A program made the position numbers and the translations under genes. 64,000 nt of DNA. Origin: Bacillota bacterium. Its GTDB lineage: Bacteria > Bacillota > Dehalobacteriia > UBA4068. Shown here piece by piece: positions 51,563 through 60,833 of the stretch. The stretch is taken from assembly GCA_030527285.1 (NCBI GenBank), contig JAUNBC010000005.1:1-64000 (forward strand). Reading direction: 5' to 3'. The number at the start of each line of letters is the position of its first letter. The first letter of the stretch is position 1. The notes beneath the pieces were generated by a model. It saw nothing but the letters and a program-made list of their open reading frames with translations. It had not been told where the DNA came from and did no database searches.

Positions 51563-52831
51563 TCACCTGCCCTGCTTGACGGCGTTAAAGGCCGATGGGC
51601 TCTTGGCGGCGGAAAAACGGTAATAAGCCATCGCCGCAAACAGCGACAGGCCGAGTATGGCGAACATCGGGCGATAGCCGAGCCAGGTCACCAGCGCGCC
51701 GCCGATGATACCGCCCAGACCGAAGCTGACGTCCCATGAGCAGAGGAAGGTGGACGAAGCGGAGCCGCGCCGTCTCAGCGGCACGATGCGCACCGACATG
51801 GCCTGCAGCGCCGGTATGGTCAGGCCGTAGCCGATACCGTAAAAGCAGGCGGATAGATAAAAGGTCAGCGGCGAATGACCGAAGATCAGCAGCACCAGTC
51901 CCAGCAAAAAAGAACAATCGCCGATATATACCAGCACTCCCTCGCCATTCTTATCGGCGGTCTTGCCGGAGAACAGGCGGCAGACGCCGGTGAATATGGC
52001 CATGAAGGTGAAATACAGGCCGCCGCTGCCTATACCCTCCGCCGCCGCGTACAGGGCGATGAACGAGGACACCGCGCCGCCGGGCAGGCTGGAGAGGAAC
52101 ATCGTGATCGAAGCGGGCAGGGCGTCGCGGTTGAACAGCTTGGCAAGCCGGAGCAGCAGCGGCAAACGCTCCGCCGCCGTCCGCTCGCTGCGCTCAAGCT
52201 CGGTGATGCTCACGCGCGACAGCAGCAGCAGCACCAGCAGCGCGCAGGCGGAAACGCCGCCGAACAGCACCGTATAACCAAAGCGCTCGAACAGGAACAG
52301 GCCGAACATCGGCGCCAGAGCCATCGACAGCGAATTGGTCAAACCGTAATAGGCGATGCCCTCGCCGAAGCGGCTCTTGGGCAGTATATCGCAGATATTG
52401 GTATTGGCGGCGGTGCTGGCGGCCGCCCACACCATGCCGTGAAAACAGCGCATCGCCAATACCATCGCCAATATCGGTATCAGCGCATAGCCGATGGGTA
52501 TCAGCATCAGCAATACCACCGACAAATAGAATATCTGCTTACGGCTGATATTATCCAGCATCCAGCCGGAAAAGGGGCGCATGATCAGCGCAAACGCCGA
52601 GTAGCAGGCCGCAATAAAGCCAACGATAAATTCATTGCCGCCAAGGTCGATGATATAAAAAGGCATGGTCGGCACCAGCATATTACCGGAAACCGACAAA
52701 AGCAGATTGAGCGCCGCCATCGCCAGAAAATCGCGCGTCCACAGGCGCTCGCTCACCGTCAAAGGCGCGTCGGTCACCGGCTGCCTGGATAAATATTTAT
52801 TCTTGGTATGCCACAAATGCGGGAATTGCAT
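51563..52831 (-). CDS. Major facilitator superfamily exporter B
   Basis: A 422-residue paralogue of exporter A with motif A FSGWMLDNISRKQIFYL and the matching GSASSTFLC segment. It starts MQFPHLWHTKNKY, with a modest SD. The stop is 4 bp before the start of exporter A. The pair probably exports similar small molecules; neither shows a diagnostic motif for a known substrate. The layout is typical of 12-TM drug efflux or sugar-related MFS proteins. Confidence 0.85.
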   Translation of the reverse strand: MQFPHLWHTKNKYLSRQPVTDAPLTVSERLWTRDFLAMAALNLLLSVSGNMLVPTMPFYIIDLGGNEFIVGFIAACYSAFALIMRPFSGWMLDNISRKQIFYLSVVLLMLIPIGYALIPILAMVLAMRCFHGMVWAAASTAANTNICDILPKSRFGEGIAYYGLTNSLSMALAPMFGLFLFERFGYTVLFGGVSACALLVLLLLSRVSITELERSERTAAERLPLLLRLAKLFNRDALPASITMFLSSLPGGAVSSFIALYAAAEGIGSGGLYFTFMAIFTGVCRLFSGKTADKNGEGVLVYIGDCSFLLGLVLLIFGHSPLTFYLSACFYGIGYGLTIPALQAMSVRIVPLRRRGSASSTFLCSWDVSFGLGGIIGGALVTWLGYRPMFAILGLSLFAAMAYYRFSAAKSPSAFNAVKQGR

Positions 52832-52832
52832 A

Positions 52833-53771
52833 TTAAACTACCTGCCCCGTGTGTTGCCGCTTCTGCTCGTATATCGTATATATTTGCGGCAGCGCCACCG
52901 CCAACAGGATCAGAAATCCGCCGCATAATTGCGGAAAACTCAAGCGCTCGTTGAAGATAAGCAGCGCCATCAAGGCCGTCACCGGCGGCTCCAGCAGGCA
53001 GATGATCGAAACGTCCACCGCCGGTATCATCGACAGCGAGCGATTGAGCAGCAACGTCGCCGCGCCGGTCACAAACAAAGCCAGATAGAGCATCAATCCG
53101 ACCGCCGGCGCCGTCAGCTCAAACACCCAGCCGTCAAAAACAGTACATACCGGTATCACGATCATAGTGGCGACGAAGGCGGAATTGAAGCTGTAAGTGT
53201 AAATGTTGTTCTTGAGCAAAATGACGCCCAGTATATTCAATTTGAGCGCATGGCAAAGCGCGGCGGCAAAGACGATCAGCACTCCCGACAGCAGTATATT
53301 CTCCGCCGAGCTCCAATACAGCAGTATCAGACCCAAAGCCGATATCAGCAGCGCCGCGATACGCACCCAGCCCAGACGCTGTTTGAAAAACAGCTTGGCC
53401 AACAGCGCGGTCAGCGAGGGGTAAACATAATAGAATAATATGCACAGCGTGGCCGGCAGCTTGCTCAACGCCAAAAACAGCAAAAAGGTGCCGCTAATCA
53501 GCAGCAAGCCCATGCCCAGGACGGTGAGCCGGTATTCCCTGGCCACCAGCAGCGGCGCTTTAGTCAGCAGCACGATGGTCAAAAACATCGCCACCGCCAC
53601 GATATAGCGCATCGTCAGCAGCGTCAGCACATTGAAGCCGCCGCTATAGCATAGCTGCACCGTTACCGATTCGGTGCCGAAGCAGACCGCCGCCAGCACC
53701 GCCATCAAGCGGCCGGTAGCGCGCTGCCGCTTCTGCTCCAGCATACAGGTATTCTCCGCAAAACCGTTCAT
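52833..53771 (-). CDS. EamA/DMT-family transporter C
   Basis: A 312-residue, ten-helix DMT transporter (start MNGFAENTCMLEQKRQR at the ATG following GGAGCAATA; the longer frame lacks an SD). Conserved EamA segments are AVCFGTESVTVQL and LEPPVTALMALLIFNERLS, the latter with the usual Glu-Pro-Pro. It differs from transporters A and B and may import or export another metabolite. One base separates its stop from the exporter B start, so it heads a three-gene transport operon. Confidence 0.85.
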   Translation of the reverse strand: MNGFAENTCMLEQKRQRATGRLMAVLAAVCFGTESVTVQLCYSGGFNVLTLLTMRYIVAVAMFLTIVLLTKAPLLVAREYRLTVLGMGLLLISGTFLLFLALSKLPATLCILFYYVYPSLTALLAKLFFKQRLGWVRIAALLISALGLILLYWSSAENILLSGVLIVFAAALCHALKLNILGVILLKNNIYTYSFNSAFVATMIVIPVCTVFDGWVFELTAPAVGLMLYLALFVTGAATLLLNRSLSMIPAVDVSIICLLEPPVTALMALLIFNERLSFPQLCGGFLILLAVALPQIYTIYEQKRQHTGQVV

Positions 53772-53829
53772 TATTGCTCCGTTCACAAAAAAATGACATA
53801 AGCCAAGGCGCGTTGGGCTTACGACAAAT

Positions 53830-53858
53830 ATCTTAACCTTATATATGGATTTTGTCAA
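53830..53858 (-). promoter_or_regulatory. Promoter of the EamA-MFS-MFS operon
   Basis: On the minus strand perfect TTGACA, 17 bp, TAAGAT. Confidence 0.55.
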
Positions 53859-53993
53859 TCGCCTGCGGAAAATGTTTGCAGCGGCGGCAAAATATGGTAC
53901 AATTCATCATAGTAACGGCGCGCGATAAGCCCGATAAACGCAGTTCATACCGCCGTCAGGCAACTCAGCCGCCGCATCCGGAGAGTGAGCACG

Positions 53994-55331
53994 ATGAAAC
54001 GCATATATCGCATACTGCTGCTGGCCATACTGATCTTCGCCCTGCACGCCACGCCCGCCTATGCCAATCAGCAGGCGGCGCTCAATTTGCAGCAGCTATC
54101 GCTGTTTCGCGGCAGCGACAAGGGCTTTGAGCTGGAGCGCGTGCCCAATCGCGCCGAGGCCTCGGTGATGCTGATACGCCTGCTGGGTAAGGAGCAGGAG
54201 GCGCTGACCGCCAACTATACCCACCCCTTCACCGATCTGATCGGCTATGAAAGCCCCTACGTCGGCTATTTATACCGCTACGGGCTGACGCGCGGCACCG
54301 GCGCGCATAGCTTCAGCCCGCGCACCCTTTGCGATCAGTATATGTATTGCACCTTTGTCCTACGCGCGCTCGACTATAACGAAGCCTACGGCGATTTCAG
54401 CTATTGGCAGGCCGATCAATTTGCCTCCGAGCTTGGTCTTTACCAGAACGACGGCGGCGTTTTCGATCGCGGGCAAATGGCCGCCGTCTCCTATACGGCG
54501 CTCGCTACCCGGCTCAAGGACAGCGAGCTGACGCTGCTCGATACGCTGGTCGCCGCCGGCGCGGTGAACGCCGAAGCAGCCGCCCCCTATCAGCAGCTGT
54601 TTGCCGGCTACGACGAGGTGACGCGGCTGTTCGGGCATATGCAGGAGCTGAACTCGCTTGAGGTATCTATCAGCTGCGATATACAGCAGGGCGCAAATCA
54701 ACGCCTGCGCGTGGACGGCGAACTGAGCATAGCCGGGATCAAGCAGGCCGCCGCGGATCCGCTGGCGCTGCAAGCGGCGCTAAAAGCCGCTGCCACCATC
54801 AGCGCCCTCTATGACGGGCGGCGCGAACAGATCAGCCAGCCGTTCGAGCTCTATTATCGCAACGGCAATATCTACGTCAAGACCGTAGAGCAGGAACAGG
54901 AGCTGAAAATCATGCTGCCAATGCAGCAAATGCTGCATGAATTGAACAATATCGGCTATGAGCTGACGGCTGATGAAAACGCAGGCGCTCCTGACCTTTA
55001 CAGCGCGCTAAACGTCATCGGCGGCGGCGGCGCGCCCGGCGTCGCGGAGCTGCGCAGCGTCGAGCAAAAGCATGACGGCTCCGGCGACTATTATCAGCTC
55101 GTCTACTATGCGCCGGATGCCGGCGGCAGCGATATCGGCTGCCGGCTCTATTACAGCGACGGCAGCTTAAACCGCATCGTAGCCAGCGGGAGCGCCGCCG
55201 CCGCGGACGGCGAAGCCGCCGATTATGAGCTGACCATCACGCTGCGCAGCCTGAACGGCGGCGCGCCGCAATTCCCCGCCGACCTGAACAGCTATATCAA
55301 TATCATCGACAGTATCATCGAGCAGCAATAA
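53994..55331 (+). CDS. Secreted SLH-domain protein
   Basis: A 445-residue exported protein. The signal peptide (MKRIYRILLLAILIFALHATPAYA) is cleaved after AYA. The N-terminal half has two to three SLH-like repeats (PFTDLIGYESPYVGYLYRYGLTRGTG; FSPRTLCDQYMYCTFVLRALDYN), which anchor proteins to secondary cell-wall polymer. The C-terminal half is of unknown fold. The ATG at 53994 follows CGGAGAG by about 8 nt. A wall-associated sensor or structural role is plausible. Confidence 0.75.
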   Translation: MKRIYRILLLAILIFALHATPAYANQQAALNLQQLSLFRGSDKGFELERVPNRAEASVMLIRLLGKEQEALTANYTHPFTDLIGYESPYVGYLYRYGLTRGTGAHSFSPRTLCDQYMYCTFVLRALDYNEAYGDFSYWQADQFASELGLYQNDGGVFDRGQMAAVSYTALATRLKDSELTLLDTLVAAGAVNAEAAAPYQQLFAGYDEVTRLFGHMQELNSLEVSISCDIQQGANQRLRVDGELSIAGIKQAAADPLALQAALKAAATISALYDGRREQISQPFELYYRNGNIYVKTVEQEQELKIMLPMQQMLHELNNIGYELTADENAGAPDLYSALNVIGGGGAPGVAELRSVEQKHDGSGDYYQLVYYAPDAGGSDIGCRLYYSDGSLNRIVASGSAAAADGEAADYELTITLRSLNGGAPQFPADLNSYINIIDSIIEQQ

Positions 55332-55345
55332 ATACGAATTCTTAT

Positions 55346-55374
55346 TTGTGTTCGATAGAATTTTTTGGTATAGT
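55346..55374 (+). promoter_or_regulatory. Promoter of the Cys/His-tailed membrane protein
   Basis: TTGTGT, 17 bp, TATAGT; the -35 is weak. Confidence 0.4.
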
Positions 55375-55411
55375 AATTATGGTTTTATAGTTAATTCTAA
55401 GGAGGAGCAAC

Positions 55412-56206
55412 ATGAGCGATGAAAAGAAACCCGTAGAACGCAGATTTGTAGACGCTTCGCAAGAAAAGGAAGTAAAAAAGTCCGCTGAAACCGCGGCCGC
55501 CGAGCAGCAAGCGAACGAAGAGGCCAAAAAAGAAAAGCGCAAAACCACCGACAGCAAGCCCGAGTATAAGCCGGCGGCCAAGGGCAAAGCCGGTACGCTG
55601 CGCCTGATCGCGGTCATACTGTGGGTGGCGGCGATCGGCTTTGAGATATTGACGATACTGTTGCTCAACGGCACCCTCTACCTGCCCGGTAATGAGCTGG
55701 TATGGCTATGCGCGGGCATCGGCATCGACCTGATCTGCATCGTCATCGGCTCGCTGCTGTGGAAAAAGGCCAACCGTATCGACCCTGCCTCGGAAAAAGA
55801 CAAGCTCAAATTCTTCCTGTGGAATAATCTGGGCGTGATCGCGGCAATTATCGCTTTCCTGCCGCTGATCGTCATCCTGCTCAAGAACAAGGAGCTGGAT
55901 AAAAAGACCAAGAAGATCGTCACCGTGGTCGCCGTCTGCGCTCTGGTATTAGCCGGCGCGCTGTCCTTCGACTATGACCCGGTATCAGAAGAAGACCTTG
56001 CCGAGGCCAAAAGCGCCGCCGCCACGCTCGGCGACGGCAGCGCCTACTGGACGCGCTGGGGCAAATCCTATCATCTCGACCCGGATTGCCATACGCTGAT
56101 GCGTTCAGAGGTAGTATATCAGGGCAGCGTCGAGGAAGCCTTTGAAGCCAGCCGCACCGACCCCTGCGACTTCTGCGCTGAGGAATTGACCGAAGCCGTC
56201 GAATAA
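55412..56206 (+). CDS. Membrane protein with a C-terminal Cys/His metal-binding-like tail
   Basis: A 264-residue protein. The N-terminal 60 residues are highly charged (Lys/Glu) and cytoplasmic-looking. Three to four transmembrane helices follow. The C-terminal 55 residues read SYHLDPDCHTL and, after 20 or so residues, DPCDFC, a Cys/His spacing suggestive of an Ada-like or zinc-ribbon metal site outside or beneath the membrane. I do not recognise the full-length family. AAGGAGGAGC precedes the ATG. A bidirectional terminator follows. Confidence 0.75.
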   Translation: MSDEKKPVERRFVDASQEKEVKKSAETAAAEQQANEEAKKEKRKTTDSKPEYKPAAKGKAGTLRLIAVILWVAAIGFEILTILLLNGTLYLPGNELVWLCAGIGIDLICIVIGSLLWKKANRIDPASEKDKLKFFLWNNLGVIAAIIAFLPLIVILLKNKELDKKTKKIVTVVAVCALVLAGALSFDYDPVSEEDLAEAKSAAATLGDGSAYWTRWGKSYHLDPDCHTLMRSEVVYQGSVEEAFEASRTDPCDFCAEELTEAVE

Positions 56207-56267
56207 ACGCCGCCTGCCGCCGCGCCATACATAATCCGCTGCGGCTTACGGAGAGCTATTCGCCACA

Positions 56268-56295
56268 AAAAAACCCTGCTTACGCAGGGTTTTTT
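56268..56295. terminator. Bidirectional terminator
   Basis: AAAAAACCCTGC and GCAGGGTTTTTT around TTAC. The stop codon of the leftward flippase-like gene lies inside the loop. Confidence 0.85.
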
Positions 56296-57350
56296 CTTAC
56301 GGCCATGACAGGCTTCAGCTGCGGCGAACGCAGCGGCCGGCGATAGCAGCCCGCCGCCGTCAGACCGCCGGCCGCCAGCCCCAGATAGTAGTTGAGCAGG
56401 CGCGTCAGCAATAGCGCCACTACGATCAGCTCGCTGCCGAAAACGCCGCTGTAAACGAGCAGAAACCCGCCCTCGGTAACGCCTACACCGCCCGGCAGCG
56501 GCAAAGCTTCCACCGACAGCGTCAGCAGCGCCTGGATAGCGATGATCTCGACAATGCTCAACGCGCCGCCGCCCAACGCCATATACACCCAATAGGGCAG
56601 CGAATACAGCGCCGCGATATGCAGCAGCAGCGCCGCCATCGTACGCAGCATCAGCAGCGGATACGCGCGCATATAGGCCGCTCCCTGCCGGTACAGCGCG
56701 ATCTGCGTTTGCGCTTCTATTACGGCGGCTTCTCTATCCTTGACCAGCCGCAGCCGCGCCGCCCAGCCGATCAGCAACAGCGGCAGCTTATCCGCCCAGC
56801 GCGGCGAAAAGATCATCGCGCAAAACAGCAGTATCAGCAGCGCCTGCGCCGCCACGCCGTAGGCCAGCAAATAGCCGAAGCTGCCGATGCGCGTCAATAT
56901 CTGTATGCCGGCCAACGCCACCGCCCCGCCCGCGATCAGCAGCACCGCCAGATGATAAAGCATATTGAACATCAGCAGCGATAAGGCCGACGCGCCCATC
57001 GGTATATGGTCGCGGCTCATATAGAATATCTGCGACGGTTGACCGCCGCAGCAGCCGGGAGTGATGGCCGAGAAGTAGAAATCGATCAGCGCATAGGCAT
57101 AGCAGCGGCGCAGCGTTACCGGCAGCTCAAAGGAGCGCAGCAGCCCGCGCAGGCCCCAGGCCTCGCAGCCGTAAAACAGCGCCACTACCGCCACGCCGAT
57201 CAGCATATAGCGCGCGTCCACCATCGTCAAGGCGCCCGCCACCACCTGCAACTGGCCGTCGCGCAGCAAAAAATATGCCGTCAACGCCAGCAGCAGCGTC
57301 ACGAACAGCAGATTGACGATATGCCGCCGCGCGAGCAAAAAGCCGCTCAT
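56280..57350 (-). CDS. Flippase-like (UPF0104 / LPG-synthase TM domain) membrane protein
   Basis: A 356-residue polytopic protein of the lysylphosphatidylglycerol-synthase transmembrane family (YbhN/AglD-like). The conserved FYFSAITPGCCGGQPSQIF and EALPLPGGVGVTEGGFLL blocks are present. It lacks the C-terminal synthase domain. Such proteins are proposed lipid flippases. The ATG at 57350 overlaps the deacetylase stop (ATGA), with GGGGAGGCGAG upstream. It is the last gene of the glycolipid operon. Confidence 0.85.
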   Translation of the reverse strand: MSGFLLARRHIVNLLFVTLLLALTAYFLLRDGQLQVVAGALTMVDARYMLIGVAVVALFYGCEAWGLRGLLRSFELPVTLRRCYAYALIDFYFSAITPGCCGGQPSQIFYMSRDHIPMGASALSLLMFNMLYHLAVLLIAGGAVALAGIQILTRIGSFGYLLAYGVAAQALLILLFCAMIFSPRWADKLPLLLIGWAARLRLVKDREAAVIEAQTQIALYRQGAAYMRAYPLLMLRTMAALLLHIAALYSLPYWVYMALGGGALSIVEIIAIQALLTLSVEALPLPGGVGVTEGGFLLVYSGVFGSELIVVALLLTRLLNYYLGLAAGGLTAAGCYRRPLRSPQLKPVMAVRKNPA

Positions 57351-58045
57351 AGTCTCGCCTCCCCGGCCGCAGCAAAGGCATAGCCCTGCCGCCGCCACAG
57401 CGGCAGCAGCCGCTCCAGCGCGGCAATCGTTTGCCGCGGCGCGCCGGCCGCGCCCCCGCTATGCTCGCCCGCGTCATGCAGGCAAATGACAGCTCTGTCA
57501 TTGACAGCATCCAGCAGGCGATCTGCTATTTCATCAGCTCCGGCTATCCGCCAATCGCCGACCATCACCGACCACAACACTATCCGCAAACGATAGCGGC
57601 GGGCATAATAGAGCGTGGCAAGATTGATATTGCCATGCGGCGGACGATAGTATTTGACCGGTACGCCCAAGCCCTGCAATACGCGCAGCCCCTGCTCAAA
57701 CTCGCGCCGCATTTGCCAAGGCGTGAGCAGCCACGGATTGCGATGACTACCGCCATGCAGCCCCACCGTATGCCCCTGCTCGAGCATTTGCCCAAGCAGC
57801 CACGGATAACGAGCGGCCTGCTCGCCCAGCACCATAAACAACGCCGGCGCTTGCTGCCGCGCCAACAATTCCAGCAGCTGCGGCGTATAGACGGGATCAG
57901 GCCCGTCGTCAAAGCTGAGCAGTATTTGCCGCCCCTGCCCGCGCAGCCGGTGATCGCGCAAATGCTTGCAGTATATGGTCGGCAGCAGCGCATAGGCCGC
58001 CCATGCCGCCAGCATTATGCCGAGCAAGCCGCATAAAACGCTCAT
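57347..58045 (-). CDS. NodB-type polysaccharide deacetylase
   Basis: A 232-residue protein. An N-terminal membrane helix is followed by the NodB domain with motif 1 SFDDGPDP, motif 2 HGGSHRNPW and motif 3 RPPHGN, all metal-binding or catalytic residues being present. It probably de-N-acetylates a cell-wall or glycolipid sugar at the outer face. GGAGG precedes the ATG, which overlaps the glycosyltransferase stop by 4 bp. Confidence 0.9.
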   Translation of the reverse strand: MSVLCGLLGIMLAAWAAYALLPTIYCKHLRDHRLRGQGRQILLSFDDGPDPVYTPQLLELLARQQAPALFMVLGEQAARYPWLLGQMLEQGHTVGLHGGSHRNPWLLTPWQMRREFEQGLRVLQGLGVPVKYYRPPHGNINLATLYYARRYRLRIVLWSVMVGDWRIAGADEIADRLLDAVNDRAVICLHDAGEHSGGAAGAPRQTIAALERLLPLWRRQGYAFAAAGEARL

Positions 58046-59136
58046 GCCGCCGCACCTCCCTGATAAGCGCTCAACCAGCGCAGCAGCGCCTCGCTGTCCA
58101 AGCCGGCGCTGAAGGCGCGCATATTCCGCCGATAGCCGTCCAATCTGGCGCGATCGCCGATCAGCCCCGTCAACTGTTGCGCAGCGGCAGCGTTGTCATC
58201 GGCTAACAGCTCGCCCATGCCGCTGTCAAGGATAAAACGGCAATTCTTGATCTCCTGCTCCAAAAAGGGTCGGAACATCAACAGCGGCAACGCGCTGTGT
58301 ATCGCCTCAAAGCTGCTGAGGCCGCCCGGCTTGCACAGCATCATGTCCGCGCCGCGCATCAGCTGCGCCATATCGCGGCGATAGCCGAGCGCGCTGACGT
58401 TGTCCAGCCGCAGATGCTGCAATTGCCGGCGCAAACGCTGATTATTGCCGCAAACGACGCTGATATGCAGGCCAGCGACCCTGCTCAAGGCCTGCCATAG
58501 CTGCTTATCCGCCGGCAGCAGACCCAGCCCGCCGCCGCTGACCAGCAGCTCGAACGGACGCTCGCCCCGCTCCATCGCCGGGGCGAAGCCCGCCGCCACC
58601 GGTATGCCGCTGACCGCGATACGCGCCGCCGGTACGCCCGCCGCCAGCAGATCGCGGCGCGTTTGCTCCGCGCCCGCCAAATAGAGCTCGGTGTCGCGGT
58701 TGAGCCACACGTTATGGATGCCGATATCGGTAATGCAGGTCACCAGCGCGGCGCGGCTGCCGCTCATGCGCTTGTAACAGGCGACTATACGCGAGGCCAG
58801 CGAATAGGTGGAGATGATAACGTCCGGCTGCCGCTGCTCCAAGTAGGCGCTCAGCTTAAACAGCAGAAAGCTCTGCGGTATGGTCAGCATCCTGGGCAGA
58901 CCCTTGTCGTCATGCACGGCGTTTTTGTAGGCGATATTGATCAGCCGCCCGCCGCCGCTCATCAATTGCGCATAAGAGCCGTATAAGAGGCTGTTGGCAT
59001 GCGGCAGGGCGATCTGATAGAGGTCGGCCAGCTCGACTTGCACGTCGAGGCCGCTGCGGCTGATGTTATCGGCCAGCGTTTGGGCAGCAGAAAAATGACC
59101 CATGCCGAATTTACCGCTGAGAATGATGATCTTCAT
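58042..59136 (-). CDS. MGDG-synthase-like diacylglycerol glycosyltransferase
   Basis: A 364-residue GT28-family enzyme. The N-terminal MGDG-synthase domain starts MKIIILSGKFGMGHFSAAQTLA, and the C-terminal UDP-sugar region includes LLVSGGGLG and MLCKPGGLSSFEA. It resembles UgtP/YpfP, which build glucosyl-diacylglycerol membrane lipids and the LTA anchor. It lies 41 bp after the sensor kinase gene and 4-bp coupled to the deacetylase. The sugar and linkage are not determined. Confidence 0.9.
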   Translation of the reverse strand: MKIIILSGKFGMGHFSAAQTLADNISRSGLDVQVELADLYQIALPHANSLLYGSYAQLMSGGGRLINIAYKNAVHDDKGLPRMLTIPQSFLLFKLSAYLEQRQPDVIISTYSLASRIVACYKRMSGSRAALVTCITDIGIHNVWLNRDTELYLAGAEQTRRDLLAAGVPAARIAVSGIPVAAGFAPAMERGERPFELLVSGGGLGLLPADKQLWQALSRVAGLHISVVCGNNQRLRRQLQHLRLDNVSALGYRRDMAQLMRGADMMLCKPGGLSSFEAIHSALPLLMFRPFLEQEIKNCRFILDSGMGELLADDNAAAAQQLTGLIGDRARLDGYRRNMRAFSAGLDSEALLRWLSAYQGGAAA

Positions 59137-59177
59137 GGTTGTCTCCTTGCGATATGCGATTATCTATGCCGCCGGCG

Positions 59178-60833
59178 CTATTCCTGTTCCGCGCCGCTTT
59201 CTTCCAGTTGCAGCGGGAAGCTGATCGCGGCCTTGAACAAGTCGCCGTCTATATCCAGCTCAAATCTGCCCTGCTGCAATTCGATCAGACTGCGCGCTAT
59301 CGATAGGCCGAGGCCGCTGCCTTCGGTGCTGCGGGCGCTGTCGCCGCGCACGAAGCGCTCCATCAGCTCATCGACGCTGACGTTCAACAGCTCGCGGGAA
59401 ATATTCTTGAAGCTGACCTTGACCCGCCCGCCGCTGGCGGTGACCTCGCAGTAAACGCGCGTTTGAGGCTGCGAATACTTGCAGATATTGTTCAGCAGAT
59501 TATCGAAGGCGCGCCACAGCAGACGGCCGTCCGCCATGATATTCAGCGGCCATTCCGGCTGTGTGCAGACCAGCTCCAGTTGGTTTTCCGCCAGCCGGTC
59601 GCCGTACTCGCCCAACGATTGATTGAGCAGCTCGCGGATATCCAGCCTTTGCATATCGACGCCGATATTGCCGGTAGAGGCTTTGGAAGCCTCGACAAGA
59701 TCCTCGATCAGCTTCTTCAGCCGCGCCGCTTGCCGCTGCAAAACGTCGATGTAACCGATAGCTTCCGCGTCGTCGATGGGCTGCTTTTGCAGCAGATCCA
59801 CATAATTGATGATCGAGGTCAGCGGGGTTTTGATATCATGCGAGACATTGGTTATCAACTCCGTTTTCATGCGCTCGCTTTTCATCCGCTCCTCAACGGC
59901 AATGCTCATGCCCGCACCGATGCTGTTGAGGTTCTCTCCGTGCTTGCGCAGCTCGCCGCGCAGGCTGGCGACGTCGATCTGATGCTCCAGCCTGCCCGCC
60001 GCTAACTGCTCGCCGCCGACCTTGAGCCGCTCCATCTGTATCATTGCGTTGCATAGCAGCACCAATACCGCGCCGTCGATGCAAAAGCCGGTGAGTATCC
60101 AAAAGCCGGAGCTGGAGGTCAGACATAGCATATTTATAATGAACAGGCCGACCGTAGCGGCGATCGTCCTCCACACCAGCGACATATGGCTGATGATCTC
60201 GCGGCAGATGCGGGCAAATGCCTTGAGCACCGTCCATACCGCATGCAGCAGCCGGTAGATCAGCGTATTACGCCACCAGCCGCCCAGCTTGACGCGGGTC
60301 GCGAAGCTCATGCAAAAGCCGACGCCAAGCAGCAACACCAGCGCCGCCAGCGGTAAGCTGGCCGCCAGTATCATGCCGTCAAAACCGCGGACGACGTAGT
60401 TGATCGACCCCATAAGCAGCAGCGCCGCGACGATACATACCAGCAAATACAGATCGAGCGGCAGGCGGTCGATGGTGTTCAAGCGCAGATATGGAGCATC
60501 CTCGCGCCGGCCGGCGGCAAACATCAAAAAGACGAACAGCGCCAGAGCCAGCAGCGGGAGGATCACCGCCGCGATGATAACGCGGCTCAGATTATCGTAG
60601 ACCAGCAGCAGCAGCTCCATAGTCTCTCCGGAATAGATGCTGCTATAAATGCTGATGAACTGCTCGCGGCTCAGCTCCTGCATATCCATGCCGCCGCCGA
60701 TAAGCAGTCCGGCCATGGCGGCGCTGCCGAGCAGCAGCGCCAGTATCAACAGGATGATCGCCGCCGCTTTTACCCACGTCATCCTGCTCAGATCAGTTTT
60801 TACCGCCGTGTTGGGCGGCGTTTGCTCAGTCAT
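59178..60833 (-). CDS. Sensor histidine kinase
   Basis: A 551-residue membrane kinase. About six to seven transmembrane helices precede a HAMP-like linker. HisKA (NVSHDIKTPLTSI) carries the phospho-accepting His; HATPase has the N-box DNLLNNICKYS and the glycine-rich GSGLGLS. The ATG at 60833 lies 8 nt after GGAGG and overlaps the regulator gene by 8 bp. The multi-pass sensor resembles kinases that read membrane state or lipids rather than a periplasmic ligand. Confidence 0.93.
   Translation of the reverse strand: MTEQTPPNTAVKTDLSRMTWVKAAAIILLILALLLGSAAMAGLLIGGGMDMQELSREQFISIYSSIYSGETMELLLLVYDNLSRVIIAAVILPLLALALFVFLMFAAGRREDAPYLRLNTIDRLPLDLYLLVCIVAALLLMGSINYVVRGFDGMILAASLPLAALVLLLGVGFCMSFATRVKLGGWWRNTLIYRLLHAVWTVLKAFARICREIISHMSLVWRTIAATVGLFIINMLCLTSSSGFWILTGFCIDGAVLVLLCNAMIQMERLKVGGEQLAAGRLEHQIDVASLRGELRKHGENLNSIGAGMSIAVEERMKSERMKTELITNVSHDIKTPLTSIINYVDLLQKQPIDDAEAIGYIDVLQRQAARLKKLIEDLVEASKASTGNIGVDMQRLDIRELLNQSLGEYGDRLAENQLELVCTQPEWPLNIMADGRLLWRAFDNLLNNICKYSQPQTRVYCEVTASGGRVKVSFKNISRELLNVSVDELMERFVRGDSARSTEGSGLGLSIARSLIELQQGRFELDIDGDLFKAAISFPLQLEESGAEQE

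Noticed and set aside
51875-52792. A 305-codon rightward frame rich in Gln, His and Arg
   Set aside because: Antisense of the MFS exporter B; composition typical of shadow frames.
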